Source of the DNA: Ramlibacter tataouinensis TTB310
Lineage (GTDB): Bacteria > Pseudomonadota > Gammaproteobacteria > Burkholderiales > Burkholderiaceae_C
DNA length: 64,000 bases
NCBI RefSeq assembly: GCF_000215705.1
Contig: NC_015677.1
Coordinates: forward strand, 1,376,001 to 1,440,000
Direction: 5' to 3'
Below the pieces are notes generated by a model. The model saw only the letters and a program-made list of their open reading frames with translations. It searched no databases and was not told where the DNA came from. The translations under genes and the position numbers were made by a program. Position 1 is the first letter of the stretch, and each line of letters starts with the position of its first letter. Of the stretch, positions 6,785 to 21,562 are shown in pieces.

Positions 6785-7894
6785 CTACCGCGCCAGCGCC
6801 GCCGCCTTCACCTGCGCCCACACCCGCAGCCCCGGCGCCAGCGCCAGCGCATGTGCCGCCCGCGCCGTGATGCGCGCCAGCAGCGCCTCACCGCCACCGC
6901 AGTCCAGCCGCACCACCACCTGCGACGGATGCCCGGCCTCCTGCACCGCGCCGACCGTGGCTGCGATCACGTTCTGGATGCTGCTCGCCCCCGACGCGGG
7001 CGCCTGCGTGGCGATGCTCACGTCCCGCGCCAGCACGCGCACGCGCACCGGCGTGCCGATGGCCAGCCCCTCGTCGCGCAGCCACAGCGATCCGCCCGCG
7101 CAGTCCACGCGCGCCAGCCGCCAGCGCAGGTCGCGCTCGGCCAGCGTCCCCTGCCACAGCGCGCCCGCATCCTCGCCCTGCGCAAGGGGCAGGTCCGCCC
7201 GCGCCAGCGTCTGCGCCAGCGGCCCGCAGGCCAGGGCCCGCCCCTGGTCCATGGGCACCAGCGTGTCGGCTAGGCGCGCCATCTCGTCGGCCGAGTGGGT
7301 GACGTACAGCATGGGGATGCGCAGCTCGTCGCGCAGCCGCTCCAGCCAGGGCAGGATGTCGCGGCGGCGCACCGCGTCCAGCGCGGCCAGCGGCTCGTCC
7401 AGCAGCAGCAGGCGCGGCTGCGTGGCCAGCGCGCGGGCGATGGCCACGCGCTGGCGCTCGCCGCCCGACAGCCCGGTCGGCCGGCGGGCCAGCAGGTGGG
7501 CGATGCCCAGCAGCTCGATCACGCCTTCCAGTGACAGCGCGTCGTGCGCCGCCGCGCGGCCCGCGCGCTTCTGCGCAAAGCGCAGGTTGCTACGCACGTC
7601 CAGGTGGTCGAACAGGCTGGCTTCCTGGAACACGTAGCCCAGCGGCCGCTGCCAGGTAGGCAGGAAGACGCCGTTTGCATCGTCCTGCCAGGCCGTGCCG
7701 CCCACCTGCACCAGCGCCTCCTCGGCACGCTCCAGGCCGGCGACGCAGCGCAGCACCGTGGTCTTGCCCGAGCCCGAGGGGCCGAACAGCACGGTGATGC
7801 CGCGCGCTGGCAGCTGCAGGTCCACGTCCAGGCGGAAGCCGCCGGGCCGCGGCAGGCGCAGGCGGATGCGGTGCGCCGCCGCCGCGGGGCTCAC
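6785..7894 (-). CDS. modC: Molybdate ABC transporter ATP-binding protein
   Basis: Cytoplasmic ATPase of molybdate import, 369 aa. ABC domain in residues about 1-230: Walker [11 protein letters not shown], signature [15 protein letters not shown], Walker [13 protein letters not shown], and the switch histidine in VTHSADE. The C-terminal 70 residues form a Mop/TOBE oxyanion-binding domain ([27 protein letters not shown]) that in this family binds molybdate. The start is GTG at 7894, overlapping the modB stop (GTGA); any longer reading would run through modB in the wrong frame. It forms one operon with modA and modB, probably repressed by ModE through the operator at 9354-9376. Confidence 0.95.
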   Translation of the reverse strand: MSPAAAAHRIRLRLPRPGGFRLDVDLQLPARGITVLFGPSGSGKTTVLRCVAGLERAEEALVQVGGTAWQDDANGVFLPTWQRPLGYVFQEASLFDHLDVRSNLRFAQKRAGRAAAHDALSLEGVIELLGIAHLLARRPTGLSGGERQRVAIARALATQPRLLLLDEPLAALDAVRRRDILPWLERLRDELRIPMLYVTHSADEMARLADTLVPMDQGRALACGPLAQTLARADLPLAQGEDAGALWQGTLAERDLRWRLARVDCAGGSLWLRDEGLAIGTPVRVRVLARDVSIATQAPASGASSIQNVIAATVGAVQEAGHPSQVVVRLDCGGGEALLARITARAAHALALAPGLRVWAQVKAAALAR

Positions 7895-8574
7895 GCGTAC
7901 ACCCGCGCCGTGCGGCGCGTCAGCAGCGCCAGCGCCAGCAGCACCACGAACGAGAACACCAGCATGGCGGCCGACAGCCAGTGCGCCTGCCCGTACTCCA
8001 GCGCCTCCACGTGGCCATAGATCTGGGTGGACACCACGCGCGTCTGCTCGGGGATGTTGCCGCCAATCATCAGCACCACGCCGAACTCGCCCACCGTGTG
8101 GGCGAAGCTCAGGATGGCCGCGGTGACGAAGCCGGGCCGCGCCAGCGGCAGCGCCACGTGCACGAAAGCGTCCAGCGGCCGGGCCCGCAGGGTGGCCGCC
8201 ACCTCCATGGGCCGGCGGCCCACCGCCTGGAAGGCATGCTGCAGCGGCTGCACCGCGAACGGCAGCGAGTACACGATGGAGGCGAGCAGCAGCCCGCCGA
8301 AGGTGAAGGGCAGCAGGCCGATGCCCAGCGCCTGCGTCAGCTGCCCGCCCCAGCCCTGCGGGCCGAAGGCCACCAATAAGTAGAAGCCCAGCACCGTGGG
8401 CGGCAGCACCAGGGGCAGGGCGACCACCGCGCCCACCACGGCCGACCAGCGCGTGCGCGCATGCGCCAGCCACCAGGCCAGCGGCGTGGCCAGCAGCAGC
8501 AACGCGGCAGTGGTGGCGGTGGCCAGCTTGAGTGTGAGCCAGATCGCCTGCAGGTCGGATGCGCTGAACGGCAT
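7891..8574 (-). CDS. modB: Molybdate ABC transporter permease
   Basis: Inner-membrane channel subunit, 227 aa, with about five or six membrane helices. The cytoplasmic coupling motif near residues 125-160 ([25 protein letters not shown]) matches the EAA loop that contacts Mod[16 protein letters not shown] and [19 protein letters not shown] are typical of ModB. It starts 18 bp after the modA stop and overlaps modC by 4 bp. Confidence 0.95.
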   Translation of the reverse strand: MPFSASDLQAIWLTLKLATATTAALLLLATPLAWWLAHARTRWSAVVGAVVALPLVLPPTVLGFYLLVAFGPQGWGGQLTQALGIGLLPFTFGGLLLASIVYSLPFAVQPLQHAFQAVGRRPMEVAATLRARPLDAFVHVALPLARPGFVTAAILSFAHTVGEFGVVLMIGGNIPEQTRVVSTQIYGHVEALEYGQAHWLSAAMLVFSFVVLLALALLTRRTARVYA

Positions 8575-8592
8575 GGATGCGGCGGGTCCCGC

Positions 8593-9408
<816 letters not shown>

Positions 9409-9415
9409 TCAACCC

Positions 9416-10189
9416 ATGGCAAGACCGCGACAGATCGAGCTCGCCGGCGCGCTGGGCCACCTGGCGGCCGACAAGCGGCTGGAGATCCTGCGCCGCGTCG
9501 GCGAGGGTGGCTCGATCTCGCAGGCCGCGCGCGAGGCGGGCGTGAGCTACAAGGCCGCCTGGCAGGCGCTGGACACGCTGTCCAACCTGGCCGGCGCCGC
9601 GCTGGTCGAGCGCAGCGTGGGCGGGGCGGGCGGCGGCGGCGCGCGCCTGACGCCGGCCGGCCAGCAGCTGCTGCGCGCCGCCGGCGAGCTGGCCCGGGCG
9701 CGCGAGCAGGTGATGACGCGACTGCGCGGCCGCAAGGGCGGCGCCGGCCTGCCCGGCGCGGCCGCCCTGGGCCTGCGCACCAGCATGCGCAACCAGCTGC
9801 CCTGCGAGGTCGAGGCCATCGAGGCGCAGGGGCCGCTGGTGCGCGCCCGGCTGGTGCTGGCCGACGGCACGCCGCTGGTGTCGCGCATCACCGCCGAGAG
9901 CGCGCAGCTGCTGCAGCTGGCGCCCGGGCTGCCGGTGCTGGCGCTGTGCAAGGCCACGGCGGTGATGGTTGCGCGGCACGGCCAACGTGGTGCTGGCGGG
10001 GCGCCTTCCAATCTGCTGGCGGGCAAGGCCACCCGCGTGGCGCGGGGCGAGCTGGGCGACGAGGTCGCGGTGCAGCTTCCGTCCGGCTTGCAGGTGGTGG
10101 GTTTCGCGGGTCCCGGCAGCGGGCTGCGGTCGGGCAGCCGGGTGGTGCTGGCGGTGGACGAGAGCACGGTGGTGATCGCGCTGGCGTGA
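9416..10189 (+). CDS. modE: Molybdate-responsive transcriptional regulator
   Basis: A 257-aa regulator. The N-terminal winged helix-turn-helix covers residues about 1-110, with recognition region GSISQAAREAGVSYKAAWQAL and the wing around ARLTPAG. Two Mop (molybdate-binding) domains follow at about 120-190 (TSMRNQLPCEVEAIEAQG...SRITAESAQLLQLAPG) and 195-257 (NLLAGKATRVARGELGDEV...VVLAVDESTVVIA). This is the full-length di-Mop architecture. In the family, binding of molybdate increases affinity for the operator and represses mod genes. Divergent from modABC. Confidence 0.93.
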   Translation: MARPRQIELAGALGHLAADKRLEILRRVGEGGSISQAAREAGVSYKAAWQALDTLSNLAGAALVERSVGGAGGGGARLTPAGQQLLRAAGELARAREQVMTRLRGRKGGAGLPGAAALGLRTSMRNQLPCEVEAIEAQGPLVRARLVLADGTPLVSRITAESAQLLQLAPGLPVLALCKATAVMVARHGQRGAGGAPSNLLAGKATRVARGELGDEVAVQLPSGLQVVGFAGPGSGLRSGSRVVLAVDESTVVIALA

Positions 10190-10287
10190 GGCGCCGGCCG
10201 TCCCGCGCGCACAACTTTTTTGCTGTCAGGGGCAATTTTCGGTTCAGCCAGCCAGGATGCGGCCAGGCCTACGTATGCTTGGCCGGC

Positions 10288-12339
10288 ATGGACGGCTTCA
10301 GCTTTACCGGTGGCTCGGCAATACATAGGCTATTGCAGCAAGCCCAATCCCAGCACTCGCGTCTCGGAAAGCCCGGCGACTGGCCTGTCGCTCTGCGGGT
10401 GATGGTCAGCGCCATGCTCGACAGCAAGCAGGCCATGTCGGTGGTGTGGGGAGACGAGCGGATCCTCCTCTACAACGATGCCTACCTCCCGTTCCTGCAG
10501 GAAAAGCATCCGGCGGCGTTCGGGCAGCCGCTGGAGCAGGTCTGGGCGGAGATCTGGCCGCAGATAGGGCCGCTGGTCGACCGCGCCCGCTCGGGCGAGG
10601 CGTTCCAGATCGACGACATGCCGCTGGTGCTGCAGCGCAATGGCAAAAGGGACCCCGGCTGGTTCACCTTCTTCTATGCACCGCTTCGCGACGAGGACGG
10701 GCGCATCCAGGGCATGTACAGCTCCGTGGTCGAGACGACAGCCCGGGTGCTGGAGGAACAACGGAAGACGCAGCTGCTGGAGCTGTCCGACCAGCGGGTA
10801 GCTCAGCGGACTGCCGAGCTGGAAGCGGCGCGCAAGGAGGCGGTCGAGTTCTCCCAGCGGCTGCAGTTCACGCTGGATGCGGCCGAGATCGGAGACTGGT
10901 ACCTGGACCTGGAGCGCGATACGGCTTACCGGTCGAGACGCCATGACCAGTGCTTCGGCTATTCGGAGCCGATCGAGGAGTGGGGCTTCGAGAAGTTCAT
11001 CGCGCACGTGCATCCGGAGGACCGCGCCCATGTCCGGCGCCAGTTCGCGGAGGCGCTCAGCGAGCTCAAGGGATGGCGTTTCGAATGCCGTGTCGTCTGG
11101 CCGGACCAGAGCGTCCACTGGATCGCCGCCCACGGCTTCGTCCACCACATGGACCGCACGCCCAAGACCATGACCGGCATCGTGCTGGACATCACAGAGC
11201 GAAAGCTCAACGAACAGGAGATCGTCCACGCCAACGCCCGCAAGGACGAGTACCTGGCGATGCTGGCGCACGAGCTCAGGAACCCGCTGGCGCCGATCAG
11301 CGCGGCAGCCGCCGTGCTGCAGCTGGGCGCGCGCGACGAGGAGCGCGTCCGCAAGGCCGCCGAGGTCATCTCGCGCCAGGTGCGGCATATGACGGGGATC
11401 GTGAACGACCTGCTCGACGTGTCCCGTGTCACCCGCGGAAAGGTCGCGCTGGAGAAAGCGCCCCTGGACTTGAAGAACGTCGTGGCGTCGGCCATCGAGC
11501 AGGCCCGTCCCCTGATCGAGGCCCGCCATCACCACCTCGAGGTGCATCTCCCGCCCGAGCCTGCCTCGGTGCACGGCGACTTCAAGCGCCTGGTGCAGGT
11601 GTTCGCGAATCTGCTGACGAATGCCTCCAAGTTCACGCCCGACTCGGGGCGGATCATGGTGGCCATCGCCGTGGAGGCGGGACAGGTTCGGGTGACGGTG
11701 GCGGACACCGGGATCGGGATGGAGCCCGCCTTGCTCGGCCGTGCTTTCGACCTTTTCACGCAGGGGGAGCGCGCCGCTGACCGCTCGGAAGGCGGGCTGG
11801 GCATCGGGCTGGCGCTGGTCAAGAGCCTGGTCGCCCTGCACGGCGGCGAGGTCTCGGCCGCGAGCGAAGGGCCGTCCCGGGGGAGCACGTTCGAAGTTGC
11901 GCTGCCGCTGCTGGCCCAGGACGCGGACAGCGGCGGCCCGCCAGACCGTCCCGGGCAAGCTCCTACCGGCAGGCCGGGGCTGAGCATCCTGATCGTTGAC
12001 GACAACCGGGATGCGGGGGACCTGCTCGGCCTGGTGTGCCAGACGCTGGGGCACTCGGTCCAGGTGGTGTATGGCTCGGCGCAAGCGCTTGCCCACGCGG
12101 AAAAGGTCACGCACGACGTGTACCTGCTGGACATCGGCCTGCCGGAGATGGACGGGTACGCCCTGGCCGCGCGCCTGCGCGGCACGGCTCGCGCCGCTAG
12201 GTTCATCGCGGTCACCGGGTATGGGATGGAGCAGGACAAGGGCATCGCCAAGGCGACGGGCTTCGACGAATACCTGGTCAAGCCGGTGGATGCGGGAAGG
12301 CTTGCAGAGCTCCTGGCCGCCGAAGGGCCGCAGAAGTAG
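10288..12339 (+). CDS. Hybrid sensor histidine kinase/response regulator
   Basis: A 683-aa signal-transducing kinase without membrane helices, hence cytoplasmic. Order of domains: PAS-like sensor (about 35-150, ending FFYAPLRDEDGRIQGMYSSV), a coiled-coil linker (TQLLELSDQRVAQRTAELEAARKEA), a second PAS (about 190-305, with PAC ending TGIVLDITERK), HisKA with phospho-acceptor His328 in LAHELRNPLAP, HATPase_c with NLLTNASKF, DTGIGM and GLGIGLAL, and a C-terminal receiver with Asp615 in YLLDIGLPEMDGY and Lys in LVKPVD. No DNA-binding output is attached. The start ATG at 10288 is the first near a plausible N-terminus, but no strong ribosome binding site is seen. It runs in tandem with a second hybrid kinase. 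Confidence 0.85.
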   Translation: MDGFSFTGGSAIHRLLQQAQSQHSRLGKPGDWPVALRVMVSAMLDSKQAMSVVWGDERILLYNDAYLPFLQEKHPAAFGQPLEQVWAEIWPQIGPLVDRARSGEAFQIDDMPLVLQRNGKRDPGWFTFFYAPLRDEDGRIQGMYSSVVETTARVLEEQRKTQLLELSDQRVAQRTAELEAARKEAVEFSQRLQFTLDAAEIGDWYLDLERDTAYRSRRHDQCFGYSEPIEEWGFEKFIAHVHPEDRAHVRRQFAEALSELKGWRFECRVVWPDQSVHWIAAHGFVHHMDRTPKTMTGIVLDITERKLNEQEIVHANARKDEYLAMLAHELRNPLAPISAAAAVLQLGARDEERVRKAAEVISRQVRHMTGIVNDLLDVSRVTRGKVALEKAPLDLKNVVASAIEQARPLIEARHHHLEVHLPPEPASVHGDFKRLVQVFANLLTNASKFTPDSGRIMVAIAVEAGQVRVTVADTGIGMEPALLGRAFDLFTQGERAADRSEGGLGIGLALVKSLVALHGGEVSAASEGPSRGSTFEVALPLLAQDADSGGPPDRPGQAPTGRPGLSILIVDDNRDAGDLLGLVCQTLGHSVQVVYGSAQALAHAEKVTHDVYLLDIGLPEMDGYALAARLRGTARAARFIAVTGYGMEQDKGIAKATGFDEYLVKPVDAGRLAELLAAEGPQK

Positions 12340-12495
12340 AGACACGGCGCCGAGGGCCTTGAAGGCGGCTGCGTTCAACGGCGATGGGTGCCGACCTACA
12401 TGGCTGAGCTCGCGGCAGGTCCATCATGGAAACCAACGGCCGCTCGCACCCGGACAGGGGAGGATCCGACGCGGCCATCCCAGCAGTGCCCGCGC

Positions 12496-14340
12496 ATGAG
12501 TAACAACAAGCCAGAGCAGGTCGGTCGTGTGTTCGAGCGCTTCTTTCAAGAGACGGACGAAGCGTGCTGCGTGTTGGAAGCGCAGGTGGAGGCAAGCGGG
12601 CAACTCGGCTTCGTCCTGCTGGAGGCCAATGCCAGTTTCCGCAAGCACGCGTGGTGCGGCGAAACACCGCCTGGGCACGGGCGCGAGCCCGCGCTGCCGC
12701 TGGACGAAGCCTGGCTGGAGCTGCTGCGCGAAGTGGCGCTCAGCGGATGCGACCTGCACGCGTGCCTTGAAGGGCCCGAGCCGGAGCAATGGTTCGAGGT
12801 GCGCGCTTTCCGCGCGGGGGACGCTGCGCGGCCGGTGGTCGGGCTGCGCCTGAGGGACATCAGCGAGCAGCGCCGCCTGGTGGACCGGCTGCAGAACCTC
12901 CGGCGCATCACCACCGTGGGCGTGCTGTTCTGGGGGGCGGAGTTCGGCCTGGTGGACGCGAACGAAGGCTTCATCCAGATGAGCGGCTTCAGCCGCGAAG
13001 AGGCCATCGGCAAGACCTGGCAGGAGCTCACCCCCGAGGAGTTCCATCCCGCTTCCTGGAATGCGGTCCGGCAGGTCCTCACCCGGGGTGAAGCCACGCC
13101 CTACGAGAAGCAGTACCTGCGCAAGGACGGCTCGCGCTGGTGGGGACTTTTCGCGCCCCGCAAGATCGGCGACCAGGTGATGGAGTTCGTCCTGGACGTC
13201 ACGCAGCGTCGGCACGCCGAGGCCGCCTTGCGCGAGCAGGACAGGCGCAAGGACGAGTTCCTGGCGACGCTGGCGCACGAGCTGCGCAACCCGCTGGCGC
13301 CCATCAAGAACGGGCTCCACGTCCTGCGACTGTCGACCCAGGCCGACTCCCCGGCCCAGCGCACGCTGGAGATCATCGATCGTCAGCTCAATCACCTGAT
13401 CCGGCTGGTGGACGATCTGCTGGACGTGGCGCGGATCACCGCCGGCAAGGTGCGGGTGGACAAGCGCGTGGTCCCGCTGCGTGACATCCTGACCCGCAGC
13501 CTGGAGGCGACGCAGGCGGCGATCGATGCCAAGCAGCACCGGCTGACCGTCGAACTGCCCGCGGACGACGTGCACGTCGCGGCCGACGTCGACCGGCTCA
13601 CGCAGGTGTTTTCCAACCTGCTGTCCAATGCCGCCAAGTACACCGGCGCGGGCGGCGCCATCCACCTGCAGGTCCTTGCCGGCGAGCACCAGCTGGACGT
13701 CACCGTCCAGGATTCCGGCATCGGGATTCCCGCGGAGCATCAGGCGGGGGTGTTCGAGCTGTTCTCGCAGGTCCGGGACCACCAGCCCCATTTCGAGGGC
13801 GGGCTGGGCATCGGGCTGGCGCTGGTGCAAAGCCTGGTCCGCATGCACGGCGGCACGGTGGAGGTGCACAGCGAAGGCGCGGGCAGGGGCAGCACCTTCC
13901 GGGTGCGGCTGCCGCGCGCCGATGCGCCCGCGCAAGGCCGGCCGGCCGATGTGGCGCAGCCCAGGGAGGGAGCCGCCCGGCGCATCCTGGTCGCCGACGA
14001 CAACCAGGACGCGGCCGACACGCTGGCGAGCCTTCTGCGGGTGGAGGGGCACGAGGTGGTGACCGCGTCCGATGGGCTCGAAGCCGTCGAACGGGCCAGG
14101 ACGTTCCGCCCCGAGGTGGCCTTCCTGGACCTGGGCATGCCGGTGATGGACGGCCTGGAGGCCGCTCGCCGCATCCGTGCCGCAGAGGAGCTCGCGCACA
14201 TCCGGCTGGTCGCGTTGACGGGCTGGGGGCAGGCTTCCGACCGGCAGCGCACGCGCGAGGCGGGCTTCGACCTGCACGTGGTCAAGCCACTGACCCCCAC
14301 GGCGATGCAGGAGGCGCTGGCCATCGCGGCCCACGCCTAG
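12496..14340 (+). CDS. Second hybrid sensor histidine kinase/response regulator
   Basis: A 614-aa cytoplasmic hybrid kinase. An N-terminal PAS-like region (about 15-135) ends in RDISEQRRL and is followed by a canonical PAS (about 140-245: VDANEGFIQMSGFSREEAIGKTW) with PAC. HisKA carries His261 in LAHELRNPLAP, HATPase_c has NLLSNAAKY, DSGIGIP and GLGIGLAL, and the receiver has Asp545 in FLDLGMPVMDGLEA. The catalytic half is clearly related to the kinase just upstream, so the pair probably arose by duplication. ATG 12496 is chosen because the longer in-frame start at 12388 adds low-complexity residues; that start is not excluded. Its target is unknown. Confidence 0.84.
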   Translation: MSNNKPEQVGRVFERFFQETDEACCVLEAQVEASGQLGFVLLEANASFRKHAWCGETPPGHGREPALPLDEAWLELLREVALSGCDLHACLEGPEPEQWFEVRAFRAGDAARPVVGLRLRDISEQRRLVDRLQNLRRITTVGVLFWGAEFGLVDANEGFIQMSGFSREEAIGKTWQELTPEEFHPASWNAVRQVLTRGEATPYEKQYLRKDGSRWWGLFAPRKIGDQVMEFVLDVTQRRHAEAALREQDRRKDEFLATLAHELRNPLAPIKNGLHVLRLSTQADSPAQRTLEIIDRQLNHLIRLVDDLLDVARITAGKVRVDKRVVPLRDILTRSLEATQAAIDAKQHRLTVELPADDVHVAADVDRLTQVFSNLLSNAAKYTGAGGAIHLQVLAGEHQLDVTVQDSGIGIPAEHQAGVFELFSQVRDHQPHFEGGLGIGLALVQSLVRMHGGTVEVHSEGAGRGSTFRVRLPRADAPAQGRPADVAQPREGAARRILVADDNQDAADTLASLLRVEGHEVVTASDGLEAVERARTFRPEVAFLDLGMPVMDGLEAARRIRAAEELAHIRLVALTGWGQASDRQRTREAGFDLHVVKPLTPTAMQEALAIAAHA

Positions 14341-14344
14341 GGCT

Positions 14345-15472
14345 TCACCCCTTGGGCCGGGTACCCAGCTTGCGGTACACCGTCGCCCGGCTGATGCCCA
14401 GCACGCGCGCGGCCTGCATCACGTTGCCGCGGGCCTCGTTCACGGCCTTGCGGATCAGCTCGGTCTCCAGGTCCTTCAGCGGCAGGCGTGGGTCCGGCGC
14501 CGGGCCGCGCAGGCGCGGCAGCTGGCCGGGCGACTGGGCCAGCACCTGCAGCGTCAGGCCGGACCACAGCGGCACCTCGCGCGGCGCGTCCTGGCGGGCC
14601 GCGTCGAACAGCACCTCCCAGGGCACGGCGAACAGCTCGCTGCAGTGCACGCGCGCGCCGCCGCCCGCGTTCACGCCCGAGACCATCTGCCGCGCCGTGG
14701 CGTTCACCGACAGGACCCAGCCGTCCGCGTCCACGCACACCAGGCCGTCGCCGTCGTCGCCCAGCGCGCGCCCCGGCCAGTTCAGCCGCAGCAGCAGCGC
14801 GTGGGGGTGCGACAGCGCCAGCGCGTTCTCGATGCTGCGCGCCGACTGGGCCACCAGGTGCTTGAGTTCGGGGCGCTCCAGCGTCTCGATGCCGGTCAGG
14901 TCCAGCATGCCCACGCAGCGGCCATCCGGCCCGAACAGGGGCGCGCCGGCGCAGCTGTAGACGCTGGTGTCCTCGAAGAAATGCTCGCCCCGGTGCAGCC
15001 ACACCGGCTGCAGCTCGGCCAGCACGGCGCCAATGGCGGTGGTGCCGACCGCGCGCTCGGACAGGTCCACGCCGATGCGGGTGATCAGTTGGGCCCGCCG
15101 GTCCGTGCGGTCGATGGCGCCGTCCACGTGGATGACGACCCCCTCGGCGTCGGTGAGGATGGCGAAGTAGCGGGTGTTGGCGATCGCGCGGCACAGCCGC
15201 TCCATGACCGGGCGCGCCGCGTAGAGCAGGGTCTGGCTGGCCTCCTCGACGCGGCGCGCGGCCTGGGCCGGCACCAGATCGAAGGACACGCGCTCCTGCG
15301 GTCGCCGGCCGCTGTCCAGGCAGCGCCGCCACGAGCGCGCGATCCAGCTGCGGTCCCACCCGCCGTCCACCAGGGCCTCGGTCGCCGGGCGGCCCTCGGC
15401 CATGACGGCGTCGCGGGCCTGCGCGATCTGCTGCAGCCGCTGCTGCGCGCGTGCATCCTGACTGGCGTTCAT
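14345..15472 (-). CDS. GAF-Fis transcriptional regulator, AcoR-like without AAA+ domain
   Basis: A 375-aa regulator divergent from the Cox-type hydroxylase operon. Residues about 80-230 form a GAF-type sensor ([18 protein letters not shown]...[14 protein letters not shown]...[23 protein letters not shown]). About 240-320 form a PAS-like section, and the last 45 residues are a Fis-type helix-turn-helix ([31 protein letters not shown]). This is the AcoR layout, but the central sigma-54-interacting AAA+ domain is absent: no GESGTGKE or GAFTGA is present. It is therefore unlikely to activate sigma-54 promoters and may act by simple binding. ATG 15472 follows GAGGAGAG. It probably controls the divergent operon. 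Confidence 0.8.
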   Translation of the reverse strand: MNASQDARAQQRLQQIAQARDAVMAEGRPATEALVDGGWDRSWIARSWRRCLDSGRRPQERVSFDLVPAQAARRVEEASQTLLYAARPVMERLCRAIANTRYFAILTDAEGVVIHVDGAIDRTDRRAQLITRIGVDLSERAVGTTAIGAVLAELQPVWLHRGEHFFEDTSVYSCAGAPLFGPDGRCVGMLDLTGIETLERPELKHLVAQSARSIENALALSHPHALLLRLNWPGRALGDDGDGLVCVDADGWVLSVNATARQMVSGVNAGGGARVHCSELFAVPWEVLFDAARQDAPREVPLWSGLTLQVLAQSPGQLPRLRGPAPDPRLPLKDLETELIRKAVNEARGNVMQAARVLGISRATVYRKLGTRPKG

Positions 15473-15563
15473 GGTTGAGCTCTCCTCGTGCACGCGCACT
15501 GTCGAGCGCGCCGGCGCGGCCCATTGTTCCATTTTGAGAATTTCGTGTCACGCGGCGCCGGGT

Positions 15564-15581
15564 CCTAGGGTTTCGCCTAGG
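15564..15581. promoter_or_regulatory. Palindrome in the regulator/hydroxylase intergenic region
   Basis: CCTAGG-GTTTCG-CCTAGG, two self-complementary hexamers 6 bp apart, 57 bp upstream of the second of two divergent genes' nearest start (coxS at 15639). Its position suits an operator for the Fis-type regulator; binding is inference. Confidence 0.4.
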
Positions 15582-15638
15582 GGAGGGCCCAGGGGTGGAT
15601 CCAACAATGGCCGCGCCAAACCACTCACAGGAGACAAC

Positions 15639-16109
<471 letters not shown>

Positions 16110-16131
16110 GCGCCGGAACCAGGAGACAGCC

Positions 16132-18501
<2,370 letters not shown>

Positions 18502-18526
18502 ACGCCGGACAGAAGAAGGAGCCACC

Positions 18527-19318
18527 ATGTACGCATTCACTTTCGAACGCCCCGCCAGCGTCAGCGACGCCGCACGGCTGGCGGCCACCGGCGCCAAGGT
18601 GCTGGCCGGCGGCCAGACCCTGCTGGCCTCGATGAAGCTGCGGCTGGCCAGCCCCGACCAGCTGGTCGACCTGGGCGGCATCCGCGAGCTCACCGGCATC
18701 CGCCGCGAGGGCGACGCCGTGGTCGTCGGCGCCATGGCGCGCCATGCCGAGGTCGCGTCCAATGCCGAGGTGCGCTCGGCGCTGCCGGCGCTGGCCGACC
18801 TGGCCGGCCACATCGGCGACCGGCAGGTGCGGGCCATGGGCACGCTGGGCGGCTCGGTCGCCAACAACGACCCGTCGGCCTGCTACCCCGCCGCGGTACT
18901 GGGGCTGGGCGCCACGGTGCACACCACTCACCGCAAGATCGCGGCCGACGACTTCTTCGGCGGCATGTTCACCACCGCGCTGAACGAGGGCGAGCTGATC
19001 ACGGCCGTCGCCTTCCCGTGCCCCAGGCGCGCCGCCTACATCAAGTTCAAGCAGCCGGCCTCGCGCTTCGCCCTGATCGGCGTGTTCGTGGCCCAGTTCG
19101 ACGGCGGCGCGCGCGTGGCGGTCACCGGCGGCGGCAACGGCGTGTTCCGCCACGCCGGGCTGGAGGCGGCGCTGTCCGGGAGCTTCACGCCGGAGGCGGC
19201 CGCGGGCGTGCAGATCGACGCCGGCAGCCTGTCCAGCGACCTGCACGCCTCCGCGGCCTACCGCGCCAACCTCGTCAGCGTGATCACGCAGCGGGCGGTG
19301 GCCAAGGCGCTGGGCTGA
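18527..19318 (+). CDS. coxM: Molybdenum hydroxylase medium subunit, FAD-binding
   Basis: A 263-aa FAD subunit of the hydroxylase. The two FAD-contact motifs of the family are present: [13 protein letters not shown] (about 26-38) and [17 protein letters not shown] (about 106-122). A C-terminal CO_deh_flav_C domain covers about 165-263. It receives electrons from the iron-sulfur subunit and passes them to an acceptor. It lies 25 bp after coxL. The order S-L-M differs from the M-S-L of classical CO dehydrogenase operons, again arguing against a strict carboxydotroph enzyme. Confidence 0.92.
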   Translation: MYAFTFERPASVSDAARLAATGAKVLAGGQTLLASMKLRLASPDQLVDLGGIRELTGIRREGDAVVVGAMARHAEVASNAEVRSALPALADLAGHIGDRQVRAMGTLGGSVANNDPSACYPAAVLGLGATVHTTHRKIAADDFFGGMFTTALNEGELITAVAFPCPRRAAYIKFKQPASRFALIGVFVAQFDGGARVAVTGGGNGVFRHAGLEAALSGSFTPEAAAGVQIDAGSLSSDLHASAAYRANLVSVITQRAVAKALG

Positions 19319-19350
19319 CGACCTTGGGGGGAGGGGACAATGCCCGTGAC

Positions 19351-20337
<987 letters not shown>

Positions 20338-20341
20338 GCCC

Positions 20342-21535
20342 ATGCAGCTGGGAGATTCGCGCACCGGCAAGCTGGCCGACAACATCACCGCGTTCGGCCG
20401 GGCGTTGCGGCGCGCGGGCGTGCCGGTCGACAGCGCGCGCATCGCCCTGGCCGGCCAGGCCGCGCAGCTGGTGGATTTGTCCCGCAAGGACGACCTGGGC
20501 GCCGCGCTGGAGGCGGTACTGGTCAGCCGCGAGCAGGACCGGGGGGTGTTCCGCGAGCTGTTCGACGCCTTCTTCCGCGATCCGGCCGTGGCCAACAAGC
20601 TGCTGGCGCAGATGCTGCCGAGCGCCGAAGGCAAGGCCGAGCCCAGCAAGCGCCGCCCGCGGGTGAGCGAGGCGCTGGCGCCGCAGAAGGGTTTCGGCGC
20701 CCAGCCGCCGCGCGCCGCCGAGGACGAGGTGCGCTTCGACGCCGCCATGACGGCCAGCGACCTGCAGCGCCTGCGCCATGCCGACTTCGGCGCGCTCGGC
20801 GGCGGCGAGTACCGCCTGGTGGAGCGGCTGGCGCGCGAGGTGGCGCTGCCGGTGCCGCGCATCGCCATGCGCCGCACCCGGCCGGGCGCGCGGGGCGCGC
20901 GCCTGCACTGGCCCGGCGTGATGCGCCACGCCGCCCACACCGGCGGCGAGCTGCTGCAGCTGCGCCGGCTGCAGCGGCGCAAGCAGCCGCTGCCGCTGCT
21001 GCTGCTGGTGGATGTCTCGGGTTCCATGGAGCGCTACGCCCGGCTGCTGCTGGCCTTCCTGCATGCGGCCACCCGCGGCGGCGTGGGACGGCGGGGGCGG
21101 CGCGACGTGTTCGCCTTCGGCACCCGCCTGACCGACCTGACGCCGGCCTTCCGCCTGGCCGACACGGACGAGATGCTGGCGGCCGCCGGTGCCGCCATCG
21201 ACGACTACGCCGGCGGCACGCGCCTGGGCGAGTCGCTGGCCCAGCTGCGCGAGCGCCATGCGCGCCGCCTGGTCGGGCGCCGCACCCTGGTGCTGGTGAT
21301 CTCGGACGGCCTGGACACCGGCGAGCCGGCAGCCCTGGAGCGCGAGCTGGCGTGGCTGCGGCTGCACAGCCGGCGCCTGCTGTGGCTGAATCCGCTGCTG
21401 CGCTACGACCGCTACACGCCCAGCGCCCAGGGCGCGGCGGTGCTGCACCGCCAGGCGCACGGCATGCTGGCCGTGCACAACATCGCCAGGCTGGAGCAGC
21501 TGGCCGCCAGCATCGCGGCGGTGATGGACACCTGA
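20342..21535 (+). CDS. coxE: VWA domain protein, CoxE-like
   Basis: A 397-aa VWA-containing CoxE family protein. The N-terminal helical part (about 1-200) precedes a von Willebrand A domain with the metal-ion-dependent adhesion site DVSGSME, the threonine in AGGTRLGE and ISDGLDTG. MoxR/VWA pairs act as metallochaperones for enzymes such as CO dehydrogenase; here it would pair with the MoxR ATPase 4 bp upstream. An RGARGARLHW segment before the VWA is typical of the family. No signal peptide, so cytoplasmic. Confidence 0.9.
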   Translation: MQLGDSRTGKLADNITAFGRALRRAGVPVDSARIALAGQAAQLVDLSRKDDLGAALEAVLVSREQDRGVFRELFDAFFRDPAVANKLLAQMLPSAEGKAEPSKRRPRVSEALAPQKGFGAQPPRAAEDEVRFDAAMTASDLQRLRHADFGALGGGEYRLVERLAREVALPVPRIAMRRTRPGARGARLHWPGVMRHAAHTGGELLQLRRLQRRKQPLPLLLLVDVSGSMERYARLLLAFLHAATRGGVGRRGRRDVFAFGTRLTDLTPAFRLADTDEMLAAAGAAIDDYAGGTRLGESLAQLRERHARRLVGRRTLVLVISDGLDTGEPAALERELAWLRLHSRRLLWLNPLLRYDRYTPSAQGAAVLHRQAHGMLAVHNIARLEQLAASIAAVMDT

Positions 21536-21562
21536 ACCCACGAGAACGACAAGGGAACCACC

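Noticed and set aside
15473..15638. A sigma-54 (-24/-12) promoter for the cox operon
   Set aside because: I found no convincing TGGCAC-N5-TTGC element, and the regulator lacks the AAA+ domain needed for it.
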